Shown here in pieces: positions 54,801-63,934 of a stretch of 64,000 bases of DNA. Position 1 is the stretch's first letter. Each line of letters opens with the position of its first letter. Location of the stretch: contig CBDUZW010000016.1 in NCBI GenBank assembly GCA_965371805.1, positions 1 to 64,000 of the forward strand. Reading direction: 5' to 3'. The notes under the pieces are model-generated. The model worked only from the letters and a program-made list of their open reading frames with translations. It was not told the origin of the DNA and did not search any database. The DNA comes from JAOZTV01 sp965371805. GTDB lineage: Bacteria > Acidobacteriota > Aminicenantia > UBA2199. A program made the translations under genes and the position numbers.

Positions 54801-57800
54801 AAGAGGTTTTATTACTCTGAAAAATGCAGGCCAGATATTTACATATAATTTACAGGTCACAGAGACCCTTCCTGCCGGTTTAACTTATGTGCCCGGCAGC
54901 ACTCGCTGGCGTGCCACAGTCGGTGGTGTAGTGGGAGCCTGGAACGGTCCCAATGCTGCCTTTGACCCCAGTCCCACCACTTCTCCCTTAGTGTGGACCA
55001 GTACTGAAATTCCGCAGTTAGCTTCCGCCGCTCCCGGAGATATCATCGAGATTGAGTTCGATATGGTTTCCAACTGCCCCTTTGCCGGCGGCAATATCAA
55101 CGTTGCCACCCAGTATGAAAATCCCTGTGCCACAGTTTTTAATACCAGTGACTCTACCTTTACCGTTACCTTTATTGAACCCGATATCTCTATAACCAAG
55201 GTTTTAGATCCGGACCAACCCATTGGTTGTAACCAGATCATTTTTTGGGACATTACTGTCACCAATAACAGCTCTGATACTCTCGAAATCCTCTGGCTGG
55301 AAGATACCCTGGATGCTGCGTTTACATATACTGCCACCACCATTACCTCCGGTGGAGCATACATTGATGATACCGGTAATAATGTTGGTCAGGTGGTGAC
55401 CTATGAGATCCACGATCTTCCTTCCGGTCAGTCCGTTGTCTTACGCATGGAGGCTGTTACCGACCAGGCCGCCGATCCCTGTAATGCCAACACCGATAAC
55501 ACCGTGCTTGCCTGGTGGGGCTGCGGCAACCCGGACGGCTCATCCACCACCAAACCCGGCGTAGATGCCCCGGATGCCGGTTTATGTTTAGGCGCCGCTA
55601 CTGTCAGCGCAACCAGTTCCGAAACCCGGCAACCGACCGTAGCTTATCTGGCACTTGGAGTTTCTCCCAGTGATATTGATACCTGTGATGACAGTACTAC
55701 CTTAACAGTCACAATTGAGAACACAGGACCTACAGATGCTCGTAATGTTGACCTGGTCCTTACATTACCGCCAGGACTTACTTATATTGGGGGATCAACT
55801 GAAATTGGTTTGTCTACGACTCAGGCGAATGCTATTGCAACACTCGGGACCGGGGGAACTAATGACCCTATTTCTGTAGGGAATGTCCTTACCTGGTATA
55901 ATATTAACGATACTCCTGCAGGAAAGGCTGATGACCTTGCAGATACTCTTGAAAGAGATGATGGCGGCGCGAATGTTACAAATGATACACTGGTTCTCAG
56001 GTTTGATGTACGATCTGACTGTTATGTCACCGATAATCTTGATTTTGATCTGTATTATTATGACTGCTGTGATGATACTCAATATTCTACTTCATCTTCC
56101 CCATCATTAACTGCGATTATTCCTACGCTTGTTGTAACGAAGGTTGCCAATGCAAGCCCGGTGAATTGTAATAATGGTCAGCAAAACTGGACCATAACAG
56201 TAAGAAATACAGGTTCAGTAGATGCAGATGTAGTTTTAATTGAGGATACTCTTGGACCATGGTTTACTGTAGATATTCCAAGTTCTACAGCTGGACTTGC
56301 AGCCATGCCTGCGACCGGAGCCAATGTATATGGATGGGAATTTGGACCTCTGGCTCCAGGAGCTACTGCTACTTTTACACTTTATGCAAATTATAATGCG
56401 TCAGCTTATCCACCAAATGCAAATAGTTGCGATTCAACATTGCGTCGCAATCGTGTTCGTGCCAGATGGGGGTGCGGTGCATTTAACTCAGATCCTAATG
56501 ATACCACCGACTGGACTTGCGATACAGGACCCTGGACATCTTATGTTGATGTTACAGAACCAATGGCAGATATTAGTATTAGTTCCGTTACTCCGAATGC
56601 CATTTCCTGTACAGCTGATGGAACAATGGCTGGTACCGTTACAGTCAGAGTAAGCAATACGGGTAGTGCAAATGCTACCGGCTTGGTGGTACGCCTGGCT
56701 TCAGATTGTGGCTATAATTTTGCTGATCAGACTAATATTAATTTAAATGCTGGAGCTTCAACCAATCTTACTTTTAATTATACTCCGAACTGTACGAATT
56801 GTACCTGTATTTTTACTGCTACTGCTGATCCTTCCAATGGTATATGTGAATGTAATGAAACAAATAATAGTAGAGATTCCGCATCTTTTACACCCTCAAC
56901 CTATGATCTTACAGTAAATTCAGATACCCTGATCGTAGGTTGTTCCGGTACTGATGGTGAAGTTACTGTTTCAGGAGCTATTGTAATTGCCAATGATGGA
57001 TGTGCCGATTTGACTACTGATTTTGATGTGACTTTTACTCTTTATGATTCCACAGGATGCGAAGGTGGGACCGGTAGTATTGTTCGTAACTGGACAGAAA
57101 CGGTAACTGGACAGATCAATGCATCAGGTACTCTATCATACACAATTCAAAATGGAACTTTTACTTCAAATCTTTGTATTACTAGTGATTTATCAATCCG
57201 TGTTCAACTGGATACTGGAAATGATGTTTGTGAATGTGATGGAACGAATAATAATTATTGTGCTGACAATATTTCAAGAATTATTCCTGATCTAATTGTC
57301 ACAAATATAGATTATACCAATGTTTCCTGTACTAATGACAATGTCTCAGGTTTTGTCAGGGTTACTGTACAGAATCAGGGATATGGTTCAGCATCTAATT
57401 TTGATGTACAATTGGCGACTGATGGTTGCTTAAATTTTGCAACCAATCAAACGGTGGTTGGTCCCTTAACCAATGGACAGACTGCTTTTGTTGATTTCCC
57501 AATCGTAACTGCATGGACAAATCCAAATGATTGTGCCTGTGACTTTACCGCCACTGTGGATATCGATGATGATGTCTGCGAATGTAATGGCTCCAATAAT
57601 ACCCTTACCACAACTTATAATAATCCACTGCCCAATTTGAGAGTTACCTCTGTCGTACCTAGCTTTAACTGTGTATCTGACGGGTCTCTTACCGGTAATG
57701 TTGCTGTCACTGTAAACAATAATGGATGTGCCGCAGCCGCAGCAGTGGATGTACAATTAACCACTCCGGGCAATGTCTATGCCTTTACCAACCAGAGCAT

Positions 57801-60800
57801 CACCCTGGCCGCGGGAGCCACGCAAGTGCTTAATTTTTCTTTCACCCCCATCGCAGCCAACTGCGATGTAGATTTTACCGCCACCATTGACCCCGGTGCC
57901 GGAGCTGGCACCGTCTGCGAATCCACCAATACTGATAATACGGTAACATATAGTAATTTTGCTCCTGATATTCCTGATCTAAGTGTCCAGAGCGACACGC
58001 TGATTCTCAGTTGTAATAATGATGGAGTTATTGCTGTAAATGGAAATCTGGTGGTTAGTAATAGTGGATGTGGTTCCTTTACGGATGATATCCCGGTACG
58101 ATTAACTCTCTATGACGGAACAGGATGTACCGGAACTGAATTGGGAACATGGACTGAAACATTGGGAAGTGTAAATATTAACGGAGGCAATAGCCAGGCA
58201 TTTACAATCTCTGAGCTTATTGATACCAATATTCTTCCTTCCAGGTCGGCAAATTGTACACTCTCTATTGGAGTAGAGCTGGATTATACAGGATCAGGAT
58301 TTGAAATCTGTGAGTTTGACGGGACCAATAATACCTATTGTGCTAATAATAAAGCGAAGAACATTCCAGATATTGAAGTCTCAACAGCTGTTCTTGCAGT
58401 TAGTTGCCTGTCAGATGGCAACATTGCCGTGTCTGGAAATGTGACACTGGTCAATAATGGTTGCGGCCCCGATATGGGAGATAATATTCCTATGCGTTTT
58501 ACCCTGTATGATAATACAGGATGTTCAGGAAATATCATTGGTACCTGGACAGATACCTTTTCAAATCCGGTCCCCAGTATTCCTTCAGGAGGCGGCACAC
58601 AGACTTTTAATATATCAGGCCAATCCTATACAACAAATGCGTTCAGGAGTTCAAATAATTGCCAGGCTTCTATCAGAATAGAAGCTGATTATACAGGATC
58701 AGGATTTGAAATCTGCGAAAATGATGGTGCTAATAATAGCTATTGTGCAGACGGTATTGATGTTCATATTCCTGATGTGCAGGTTCAATCTGACACATTA
58801 TCTGTTGATTGCAACTCATCAACAGAAGTGACTGTTTCCGGAAATGTTACATTGACAAATAGTGGTTGTGGATCTAATCTAAATGCAGATATTCCCGTAA
58901 GGTTTACTATGTATGATAATGTAAACTGTACAGGTAATCCGGTCGAACAGTGGGTAGAGACTTTTAGCTCTATAAATATACCTGCGGGTAATGGTACTCA
59001 AACGGTTATTATGAATCCCGTGACATTTAATTTCCTTGCTGCATCTGACTCAACAAATTGTCAGGTTTCAATAAGGATCGAAGCAGATTATACAGGATCA
59101 GGATTTGAAATTTGTGAAAGTGATGGATCAAATAATGAACTCTGTTCAGATAAAACAGTTAATATTCCGGATTTAACAATTAATAGTGTTGGCACGACTG
59201 TTACCTGTCTAAGTGATGGTAATCTTACTGGAACGACTGTCTCTGTAAGTAATATAGGCTGTGGTCCTGCTGTAGGGGTTGTTGTGAGACTCGCTTCAGA
59301 CTGTGGACTGACTTTTACGGATCAGAACGTTGATATTGCATCCGGTGCAACTGTTGATGTTTTCTTCCCGTTTGAACAGAAGATAACTGGATGTACATGT
59401 AGCCTTACCGGGACAATTGATCCGGATAATTTAATTTGTGAAAGTGATGATTCTAATAATATTATGTCTTCAACAACGACAATGTCAATACCAGATCTGG
59501 AAGTATCAGGCAATAATACCGTTAACGGTAATAATATACGGATCGCATGTGCAGATGATGGAAAGGTGAGAATCTCCGGCTCTGTCGGGATTTCAAATAG
59601 TGGTTGTGGCGCTGCATTCAGTGGTTCTATTCCTACTCGGTTTTCTCTGTATAGCGGAAGAAATGGAAGTGGAAAAAAGATCCTCGAATGGACAGATGAT
59701 ATAAATGGAGGATCAATTGCTCCTGGTCGTACTGTATCTTATAGATTAACGGACCAGGTACTGGATCTGGATATTATTAATAACTCAGATAATGGATGGT
59801 TTTCGGTTGAAATAGAATTGGATTATAATAACTCGATCTGTGAATGGGATGGAACAAATAATGATTTCTTATTAGATAAACAGACTGAATTTGTAGATCT
59901 AATTATTGATGATATTGAATATATCTGTAATCCGGATAATTCAGTCTCTTTTGTCGTTACAGTATCCAATACAGGGACACAGAGTGTTTCTGGAGTTTTT
60001 CTGGAAATCATAAATGCTGATAACACTACAAACCAACTTATCGACCTTCCAGCTGGATCAACAAAAACATATAATTTTAAGACAAAAGTTTATACAAATG
60101 CAATAGATACTACAATTTCTTTCACTATTGACAGTGCTAATTCTTTCTGTGAGACAAATGGAGATAATAACTCTAAAGATATTCATATTTATTGTGTTCC
60201 ACCTGGTACTCCAAAAATTGAACTTTCAAAGATATGTCCAAAAGCAGATAAACCAGGTGGTATTTTCAGATTTGAAGTAAGGTTAAAAAATACAGGTGAT
60301 GGAGATGCAAGGGATGTATCTATTGACGATATTCTGCCTGAGAAATTTCAGTATGTGACAGGAACGACTATAATAAATGGAGTAAGAGCAAATGATCCAT
60401 CAGGTACAACATCATTAAAATGGATCATCGGTGACCTGAAAAAAGGTGAAGAATTACTATTAACATATAATGCAATTACCGACTCAGATATAAAAGAGGG
60501 GCGATATTGTAACCAGGCTTATTCCTTTGGACGGACACTTGATAATAAAGAAGTAGCCTCTGATCAGGTTTCCTGCTGTACAATTGTAACTAGAAATAAG
60601 GAAGGTTGTTGTTTAAGAATAGAGACTGATGGAAGAGGTTATTACAAAATTCCTGAAATGCCTGTTGCTTATTTCAAACCCTATTTCTTTACTGAAGACG
60701 CCATGTATCTTTCCTATTCTGCACTTCAGTTTTATAAGATGGAAAAAAATCAAGATGTTAAGGATGATAAGGTTGAATTTATAAGAGAAAGATTGAAAAA

Positions 60801-63780
60801 TTATGCGCTTTCAACTATTGAAGAATTCTATTTTAATTCAAATATGGGCATTGAAGGATTAAAATTTTCTTATGGTGGAAGCTATCCGGTCACAAATGAA
60901 AAGGGCTGGGAAAGAGAAGGTGCAGACAAGACAATGACCTTGTCACAAATAGCGTTTGAAATGCTTGCTTTGAATGAAGCTGTATTAGTAAAGAATATGT
61001 CAGTGAATGAAAAATTGAAAAAAATTCTCGATGGGAAAATTGACTTTATTCACGAGCTTGAAATAGCTAGAAAAAATGATGGAAAAGATTTTTATCCACA
61101 TAGCTGGCAGGTTGGAGATGAGAAGTTAGAAGAGAGTGAAAAAAAATCAGACCTTTATGATAAGACTGTTCTTTATTTCTCTGTAAATTCCTTAATTGAA
61201 AGTGGATATAAAGAATTAATTGATGTATCTGACTGGCTGGGAAAAAACATTAAGAAATTTATTAAGAAAAAAAAGAATAAGTATAAAGGCAAAGAAGAGC
61301 TTTTCTATATACTTGGATTAGCCAAAGCCGGGAAGACTAAACTTTCAAAAAAGAGGTTGAAACGGTTCAATAAGCTAGTAGAAGACAAAACAATGGATAT
61401 TAATTCTCTTGATATTTCAGCGCTTGCCTTATATTCTAATTTGAATTTTGAAGGGGATAGAGGAGATGAATTCTATTCATTTATAATTAAAAAATACTAT
61501 AATAAAAACATTGGTATCTTTGCTGAAACTCTTCCGGACCTTACTTATAAGATAGATCAGAGGCAACTAGGATCACTGATACTTTCAATGGGAAAGATGA
61601 AAGGAGATAGGCAGAAACAATTATCTTCAGACATTTATAGAATGATCGATGAGACTGGGCTTTTTCTAAATAAAAGGCATTCCAGTGCAAGCTTTGTTCC
61701 TGTTAATTTAATTAAGAATTCATCATTTATGGATCAAAATGTGCCTATCATTTCTACTCTGAAACTCAATAAAAATACGGCACCTGTTTTTTCAAGAGAT
61801 GTAAGGATCTATCCGAGTATTACGAACCGAATTGAAGAGAGTGTTGTCTTTCCAAATTACTCCAAGGTGTTTTCGCCTTCTTATGAGGATGATAGTGTGA
61901 GAATACTTTCTCATTCATATTCATTACAGTATATTGGTGGAAATATTAAAAATAATAAGAAAAGGGTTATAAGTGAAAGAGGTAGAACACTTGAAAATAT
62001 AGGGCAAAAATATCTTGAATTTATGCTGGATAGTAAAGGGGGATTATTCTATGGGAATAAACTTATCGTACCATTTAGTAAGATTTCAGTTAAGGGAAGA
62101 GTAACAGATCAACTTTCTATTGAGCCATTGAGTCTTTCTACTGATTATAGTACTGAATCTTTTGCAAATCTTTTTGTAGCAGAAAATATATATATTAAAA
62201 ATAAAGGTAAAAAGGAGAAAGTCCTATCTGAAACTGTTCAAATCCAGAAGAAAATAATTGCTGAATTTGTAAAGATTGGTTATGTCCCTGAGAAATTTAA
62301 GCTGTATATTGGCTCAGGTTTTGAAAAGGATGGTGCAATTAAAATAATTCCTTCAAAAGAGCAGGCAGACAAGATTACTATTATAAAATTACTTTCAGGT
62401 TTTGATGTTCCGGAAACAGGTAAATTAATTGAAAATGGAAAAACAAAGAAACTTAAAAGTGAAGATTTGATTTTTCTCTCATTATTTCCAAAATATAAAA
62501 CTTTTTTTGAAAACGAATTGGAAGAAATATCCACTACTTTTGCGAGAGATATTACTCAGAAATCTGCTAGTGCTATTGCAAACAGAATACTTGGAAAAAC
62601 AGAAGGCAAATATATTTCTGATATTAAGAAATTCTGGGAAAAAGATGTTCAACTTCCAGTTGGCAGAATAGATAAAATGAAAATGGGAGAGAATAGAATA
62701 GTATATGATATTCAGCAATATCTTCTCTTTTTATCTGCATTGAAAAAAGATGGTGGTTTCATTTTCAATAGATCTCTTGATTATTTTTCATATATTCTTG
62801 AAGGTGAATGGGGGATAACCAAAAATAATAGAATATTGGCTGCACCTCCAAAAGAGATTATATTGATCAAGGAAACGCCGAGAAACTATCCTGAGCCTGG
62901 AGATATATTCAGTAAAGCTGTCAGGATCTATAATAGATGTCTTGAGAGTTATCAGGGTTCAAGATATTTTGATAATCTTTTTATCTGGACAAAATTTACA
63001 ACTCCTCTGCTTTATTATGGTTCAGAGAAAAAAGATGACTTGACTCATCTGGAAGGATTCAAATGGAAATTTAAAGGAATGAGTGAGGGAGGTTACCTGA
63101 GTTTTATCTATCAGGCATTGATACCTGCAAATTTCAAAGAAAATAATATCAAATGGCAAACATTTGTTTCCAGTGTTGACAGATCAGAAGATATTAATTA
63201 TGGCGATAAACTTGATAGATGTGAAGATGATCACATGGGTGAAGGAATTTTTATCAGACCTCTCACTGAGATCAAGGGTATTGTTTATGAAGATTTAAAT
63301 ATTAATGGAAGAAGGGATGTCGGTGAGATTGGGCTTACAGGAATAATTATAAAAGACAGCCTTGGAAGATCTCTTATAACTGATAAAAATGGAGAGTTTA
63401 GAGTAAAAACTGGAAGTGATAAACTTGTTGTGCAGATGGATATGCAGTCATTACCCGCTAATCTTACTCTAACAACAAGTCCTACAGAGGTTGTAAATAA
63501 TGTTTTTGAACATAATATATCATTCGGGGTTGTAGACTGTATAAATATTCGTGGATTTGTTTATGACGATTTAAATGGGAATGGTAGTTTCGATAGTGAA
63601 GAACCTAAGTTTGGAGGAATATTTATAAAAACTCGTAAAAAAGAAGTAGTATCTGATAAAAATGGATACTTTGAAATTAGCAACCTTCCAAAATCCTGGA
63701 AAAAGGAGTTGAAAATCCAAAAGAATCAACAATTTACAGATATTAAAGGGAAGAATTTAAAATTATTTATTGAAGAATAA
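51811..63780 (+). CDS. Giant DUF11/CARDB-repeat surface protein (3,989 residues)
   Basis: Signal peptide with cleavage near MQAQ (about residue 28). Residues about 30-1580 are DUF11-like units with paired cysteines. About 1584-2800 hold ten CARDB-like repeats, each ending in an acidic C-E-x-(D/N)-x-x-N-N element. About 2802-2930 is another DUF11 unit. About 2944-3816 is a largely helical domain of unknown type. About 3820-3989 are two CnaB/SdrD-like domains with DLNINGRRDVGE and DLNGNGSFDSEE loops. No sortase or type IX sorting signal is evident. It overlaps the upstream DUF11 gene by 4 bases. GC content is mosaic: GC-rich blocks to about 55.6 kb and at 57.6-57.96 kb, AT-rich elsewhere. Probably an adhesin-like or surface-lattice protein. 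Confidence 0.85.
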   Translation: MKDQMKMKLKTILFTILICLLPFGMQAQVGVGGNSEINQCETNTYTISVTNSSGGPLTGLVITAHMVNLNGFTYVPGSTVIGIGGPFCAANPVPSGSDLIWNIDLGCAGTTTLNNGATLDISFQLATDCDAVSGSLNVTFDSNETAPDGTGVLNIKVNPGAIIIRKELTVIPQVFLGTATWTLTVENTGFGVIENVFITDVLGAGLTYVSSTESGNNAGQTTTWSSAEYPALVSMNPGDTLTMQITAQVTDCNNLDNTADARFGCIPGAGNACYDTSIDGGTARASVQRIVRTPDIVFTPLPINFTYCDDTQNVAFTITNNGDGIAFQVWTLVDLSQFTVSNVSAGATYNAGQNRFELTDPLAALGGNYNLSFDLTFNTWCGGSFPTGDLLWQKLYEDECGQEFYPPVELSTISAPTNTSSLAVAKTGAPSQIEIGGSITYNVTSSYTGQLNCDSPSNPTGTITVVDTLPAGLVPTSYPGAVWDPGPRTLTWTYLPPATLNANYTVDVPDVTQCETYCNTIFTNTVNATGTDCCGCALNASASQTTAIECAEGVTSDKTSSSPTERCYDTTYTNTYVFSGGSVVNLNDLVFTEEAELNQQYVGASLSINLSGSGDITGSAAITDNTPTGGGNGLILDFTGAAATPLAGQTLTITYDLTATAATLTACTNNTFYSWSSLSMGTAGSLCLTDGIIHETTVVSLGTPGMSVDVTGLGLIYNTCETQTITVTFTQTTDYNPKDVQLVLSGLNYFVVNPGTIGCGGSVAPVACTPVMDGDDYVWTFNDAFTANGVNAVFTIDVQKRCSGGSALTATGYFDDACTDDATIDELCSVTGSDTPVLLLIGDLLIEKTPETYYATTNTVVWEIYVTNRGTGTAYNVWVDDVLGSGLQYNHGAAPAIVDDMTGVTVNDSLDHLGGAINGASIEILEMAAGERRQITFTATQINCTGLTNDVTTNWGCINIDCQPDVTDSSIVQIPAPNLINTNTITPVNGINACEDPRGFITLKNAGQIFTYNLQVTETLPAGLTYVPGSTRWRATVGGVVGAWNGPNAAFDPSPTTSPLVWTSTEIPQLASAAPGDIIEIEFDMVSNCPFAGGNINVATQYENPCATVFNTSDSTFTVTFIEPDISITKVLDPDQPIGCNQIIFWDITVTNNSSDTLEILWLEDTLDAAFTYTATTITSGGAYIDDTGNNVGQVVTYEIHDLPSGQSVVLRMEAVTDQAADPCNANTDNTVLAWWGCGNPDGSSTTKPGVDAPDAGLCLGAATVSATSSETRQPTVAYLALGVSPSDIDTCDDSTTLTVTIENTGPTDARNVDLVLTLPPGLTYIGGSTEIGLSTTQANAIATLGTGGTNDPISVGNVLTWYNINDTPAGKADDLADTLERDDGGANVTNDTLVLRFDVRSDCYVTDNLDFDLYYYDCCDDTQYSTSSSPSLTAIIPTLVVTKVANASPVNCNNGQQNWTITVRNTGSVDADVVLIEDTLGPWFTVDIPSSTAGLAAMPATGANVYGWEFGPLAPGATATFTLYANYNASAYPPNANSCDSTLRRNRVRARWGCGAFNSDPNDTTDWTCDTGPWTSYVDVTEPMADISISSVTPNAISCTADGTMAGTVTVRVSNTGSANATGLVVRLASDCGYNFADQTNINLNAGASTNLTFNYTPNCTNCTCIFTATADPSNGICECNETNNSRDSASFTPSTYDLTVNSDTLIVGCSGTDGEVTVSGAIVIANDGCADLTTDFDVTFTLYDSTGCEGGTGSIVRNWTETVTGQINASGTLSYTIQNGTFTSNLCITSDLSIRVQLDTGNDVCECDGTNNNYCADNISRIIPDLIVTNIDYTNVSCTNDNVSGFVRVTVQNQGYGSASNFDVQLATDGCLNFATNQTVVGPLTNGQTAFVDFPIVTAWTNPNDCACDFTATVDIDDDVCECNGSNNTLTTTYNNPLPNLRVTSVVPSFNCVSDGSLTGNVAVTVNNNGCAAAAAVDVQLTTPGNVYAFTNQSITLAAGATQVLNFSFTPIAANCDVDFTATIDPGAGAGTVCESTNTDNTVTYSNFAPDIPDLSVQSDTLILSCNNDGVIAVNGNLVVSNSGCGSFTDDIPVRLTLYDGTGCTGTELGTWTETLGSVNINGGNSQAFTISELIDTNILPSRSANCTLSIGVELDYTGSGFEICEFDGTNNTYCANNKAKNIPDIEVSTAVLAVSCLSDGNIAVSGNVTLVNNGCGPDMGDNIPMRFTLYDNTGCSGNIIGTWTDTFSNPVPSIPSGGGTQTFNISGQSYTTNAFRSSNNCQASIRIEADYTGSGFEICENDGANNSYCADGIDVHIPDVQVQSDTLSVDCNSSTEVTVSGNVTLTNSGCGSNLNADIPVRFTMYDNVNCTGNPVEQWVETFSSINIPAGNGTQTVIMNPVTFNFLAASDSTNCQVSIRIEADYTGSGFEICESDGSNNELCSDKTVNIPDLTINSVGTTVTCLSDGNLTGTTVSVSNIGCGPAVGVVVRLASDCGLTFTDQNVDIASGATVDVFFPFEQKITGCTCSLTGTIDPDNLICESDDSNNIMSSTTTMSIPDLEVSGNNTVNGNNIRIACADDGKVRISGSVGISNSGCGAAFSGSIPTRFSLYSGRNGSGKKILEWTDDINGGSIAPGRTVSYRLTDQVLDLDIINNSDNGWFSVEIELDYNNSICEWDGTNNDFLLDKQTEFVDLIIDDIEYICNPDNSVSFVVTVSNTGTQSVSGVFLEIINADNTTNQLIDLPAGSTKTYNFKTKVYTNAIDTTISFTIDSANSFCETNGDNNSKDIHIYCVPPGTPKIELSKICPKADKPGGIFRFEVRLKNTGDGDARDVSIDDILPEKFQYVTGTTIINGVRANDPSGTTSLKWIIGDLKKGEELLLTYNAITDSDIKEGRYCNQAYSFGRTLDNKEVASDQVSCCTIVTRNKEGCCLRIETDGRGYYKIPEMPVAYFKPYFFTEDAMYLSYSALQFYKMEKNQDVKDDKVEFIRERLKNYALSTIEEFYFNSNMGIEGLKFSYGGSYPVTNEKGWEREGADKTMTLSQIAFEMLALNEAVLVKNMSVNEKLKKILDGKIDFIHELEIARKNDGKDFYPHSWQVGDEKLEESEKKSDLYDKTVLYFSVNSLIESGYKELIDVSDWLGKNIKKFIKKKKNKYKGKEELFYILGLAKAGKTKLSKKRLKRFNKLVEDKTMDINSLDISALALYSNLNFEGDRGDEFYSFIIKKYYNKNIGIFAETLPDLTYKIDQRQLGSLILSMGKMKGDRQKQLSSDIYRMIDETGLFLNKRHSSASFVPVNLIKNSSFMDQNVPIISTLKLNKNTAPVFSRDVRIYPSITNRIEESVVFPNYSKVFSPSYEDDSVRILSHSYSLQYIGGNIKNNKKRVISERGRTLENIGQKYLEFMLDSKGGLFYGNKLIVPFSKISVKGRVTDQLSIEPLSLSTDYSTESFANLFVAENIYIKNKGKKEKVLSETVQIQKKIIAEFVKIGYVPEKFKLYIGSGFEKDGAIKIIPSKEQADKITIIKLLSGFDVPETGKLIENGKTKKLKSEDLIFLSLFPKYKTFFENELEEISTTFARDITQKSASAIANRILGKTEGKYISDIKKFWEKDVQLPVGRIDKMKMGENRIVYDIQQYLLFLSALKKDGGFIFNRSLDYFSYILEGEWGITKNNRILAAPPKEIILIKETPRNYPEPGDIFSKAVRIYNRCLESYQGSRYFDNLFIWTKFTTPLLYYGSEKKDDLTHLEGFKWKFKGMSEGGYLSFIYQALIPANFKENNIKWQTFVSSVDRSEDINYGDKLDRCEDDHMGEGIFIRPLTEIKGIVYEDLNINGRRDVGEIGLTGIIIKDSLGRSLITDKNGEFRVKTGSDKLVVQMDMQSLPANLTLTTSPTEVVNNVFEHNISFGVVDCINIRGFVYDDLNGNGSFDSEEPKFGGIFIKTRKKEVVSDKNGYFEISNLPKSWKKELKIQKNQQFTDIKGKNLKLFIEE
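56560..60215 (+). repeat. Ten tandem CARDB-like repeats inside the giant gene
   Basis: Repeats begin with P-D-(L/I/V)-x-(V/I) and end with E-x-D-x-x-N-N. Two unit sizes occur: about 110 residues and about 130 residues, the longer with a LYD-x-x-x-C-x-G motif. Three neighbouring long units share a nearly identical 29-base stretch starting at 58282, 58687 and 59086, i.e. 405 and 399 bases apart (135 and 133 codons). This shows recent duplication or gene conversion. Confidence 0.75.
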
Positions 63781-63789
63781 AAATCTTTA

Positions 63790-63815
63790 TTAAGGCTGTT
63801 TCCGGACAGCCCTAA
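63790..63815 (+). terminator. Hairpin after the giant gene
   Basis: GGCTGT (63794-63799) and ACAGCC (63806-63811) form a 6-bp GC-containing stem with a 6-base loop, extendable by TTA/TAA outside. It lies 10 bases after the stop codon. No T tract follows, so a Rho-type or processing role is as likely as intrinsic termination. Confidence 0.45.
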
Positions 63816-63874
63816 TAGAGTTATATATACATTAATAAATATTATTTAATTATCCAAGTATATTAGGTGTTTTG

Positions 63875-63934
63875 TATGCAAAATATTGCTATATGGGGAT
63901 GAAGAAACCATATAGCAATATTTCAAACTGCATA
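63875..63934. repeat. Long perfect hairpin near the window end
   Basis: AAATATTGCTATATGG (63881-63896) is followed, after an 11-base loop, by its perfect inverse at 63908-63923. TATGCA (63875-63880) and TGCATA (63929-63934) extend the stem across a 5-base bulge. It could be a terminator, the end of a mobile element or a small structured RNA. No gene is seen from 63781 to 64000. Confidence 0.6.

Noticed and set aside
53535..58600. Long open frames on the opposite strand of the giant gene
   Set aside because: They are antisense shadows of a repetitive, GC-richer coding sequence and show no start signals or recognisable domains.
56560..60215. Tandem repeats as a CRISPR array
   Set aside because: The period is about 400 bases, the frame is open throughout and no cas genes are present; these are protein-domain repeats.
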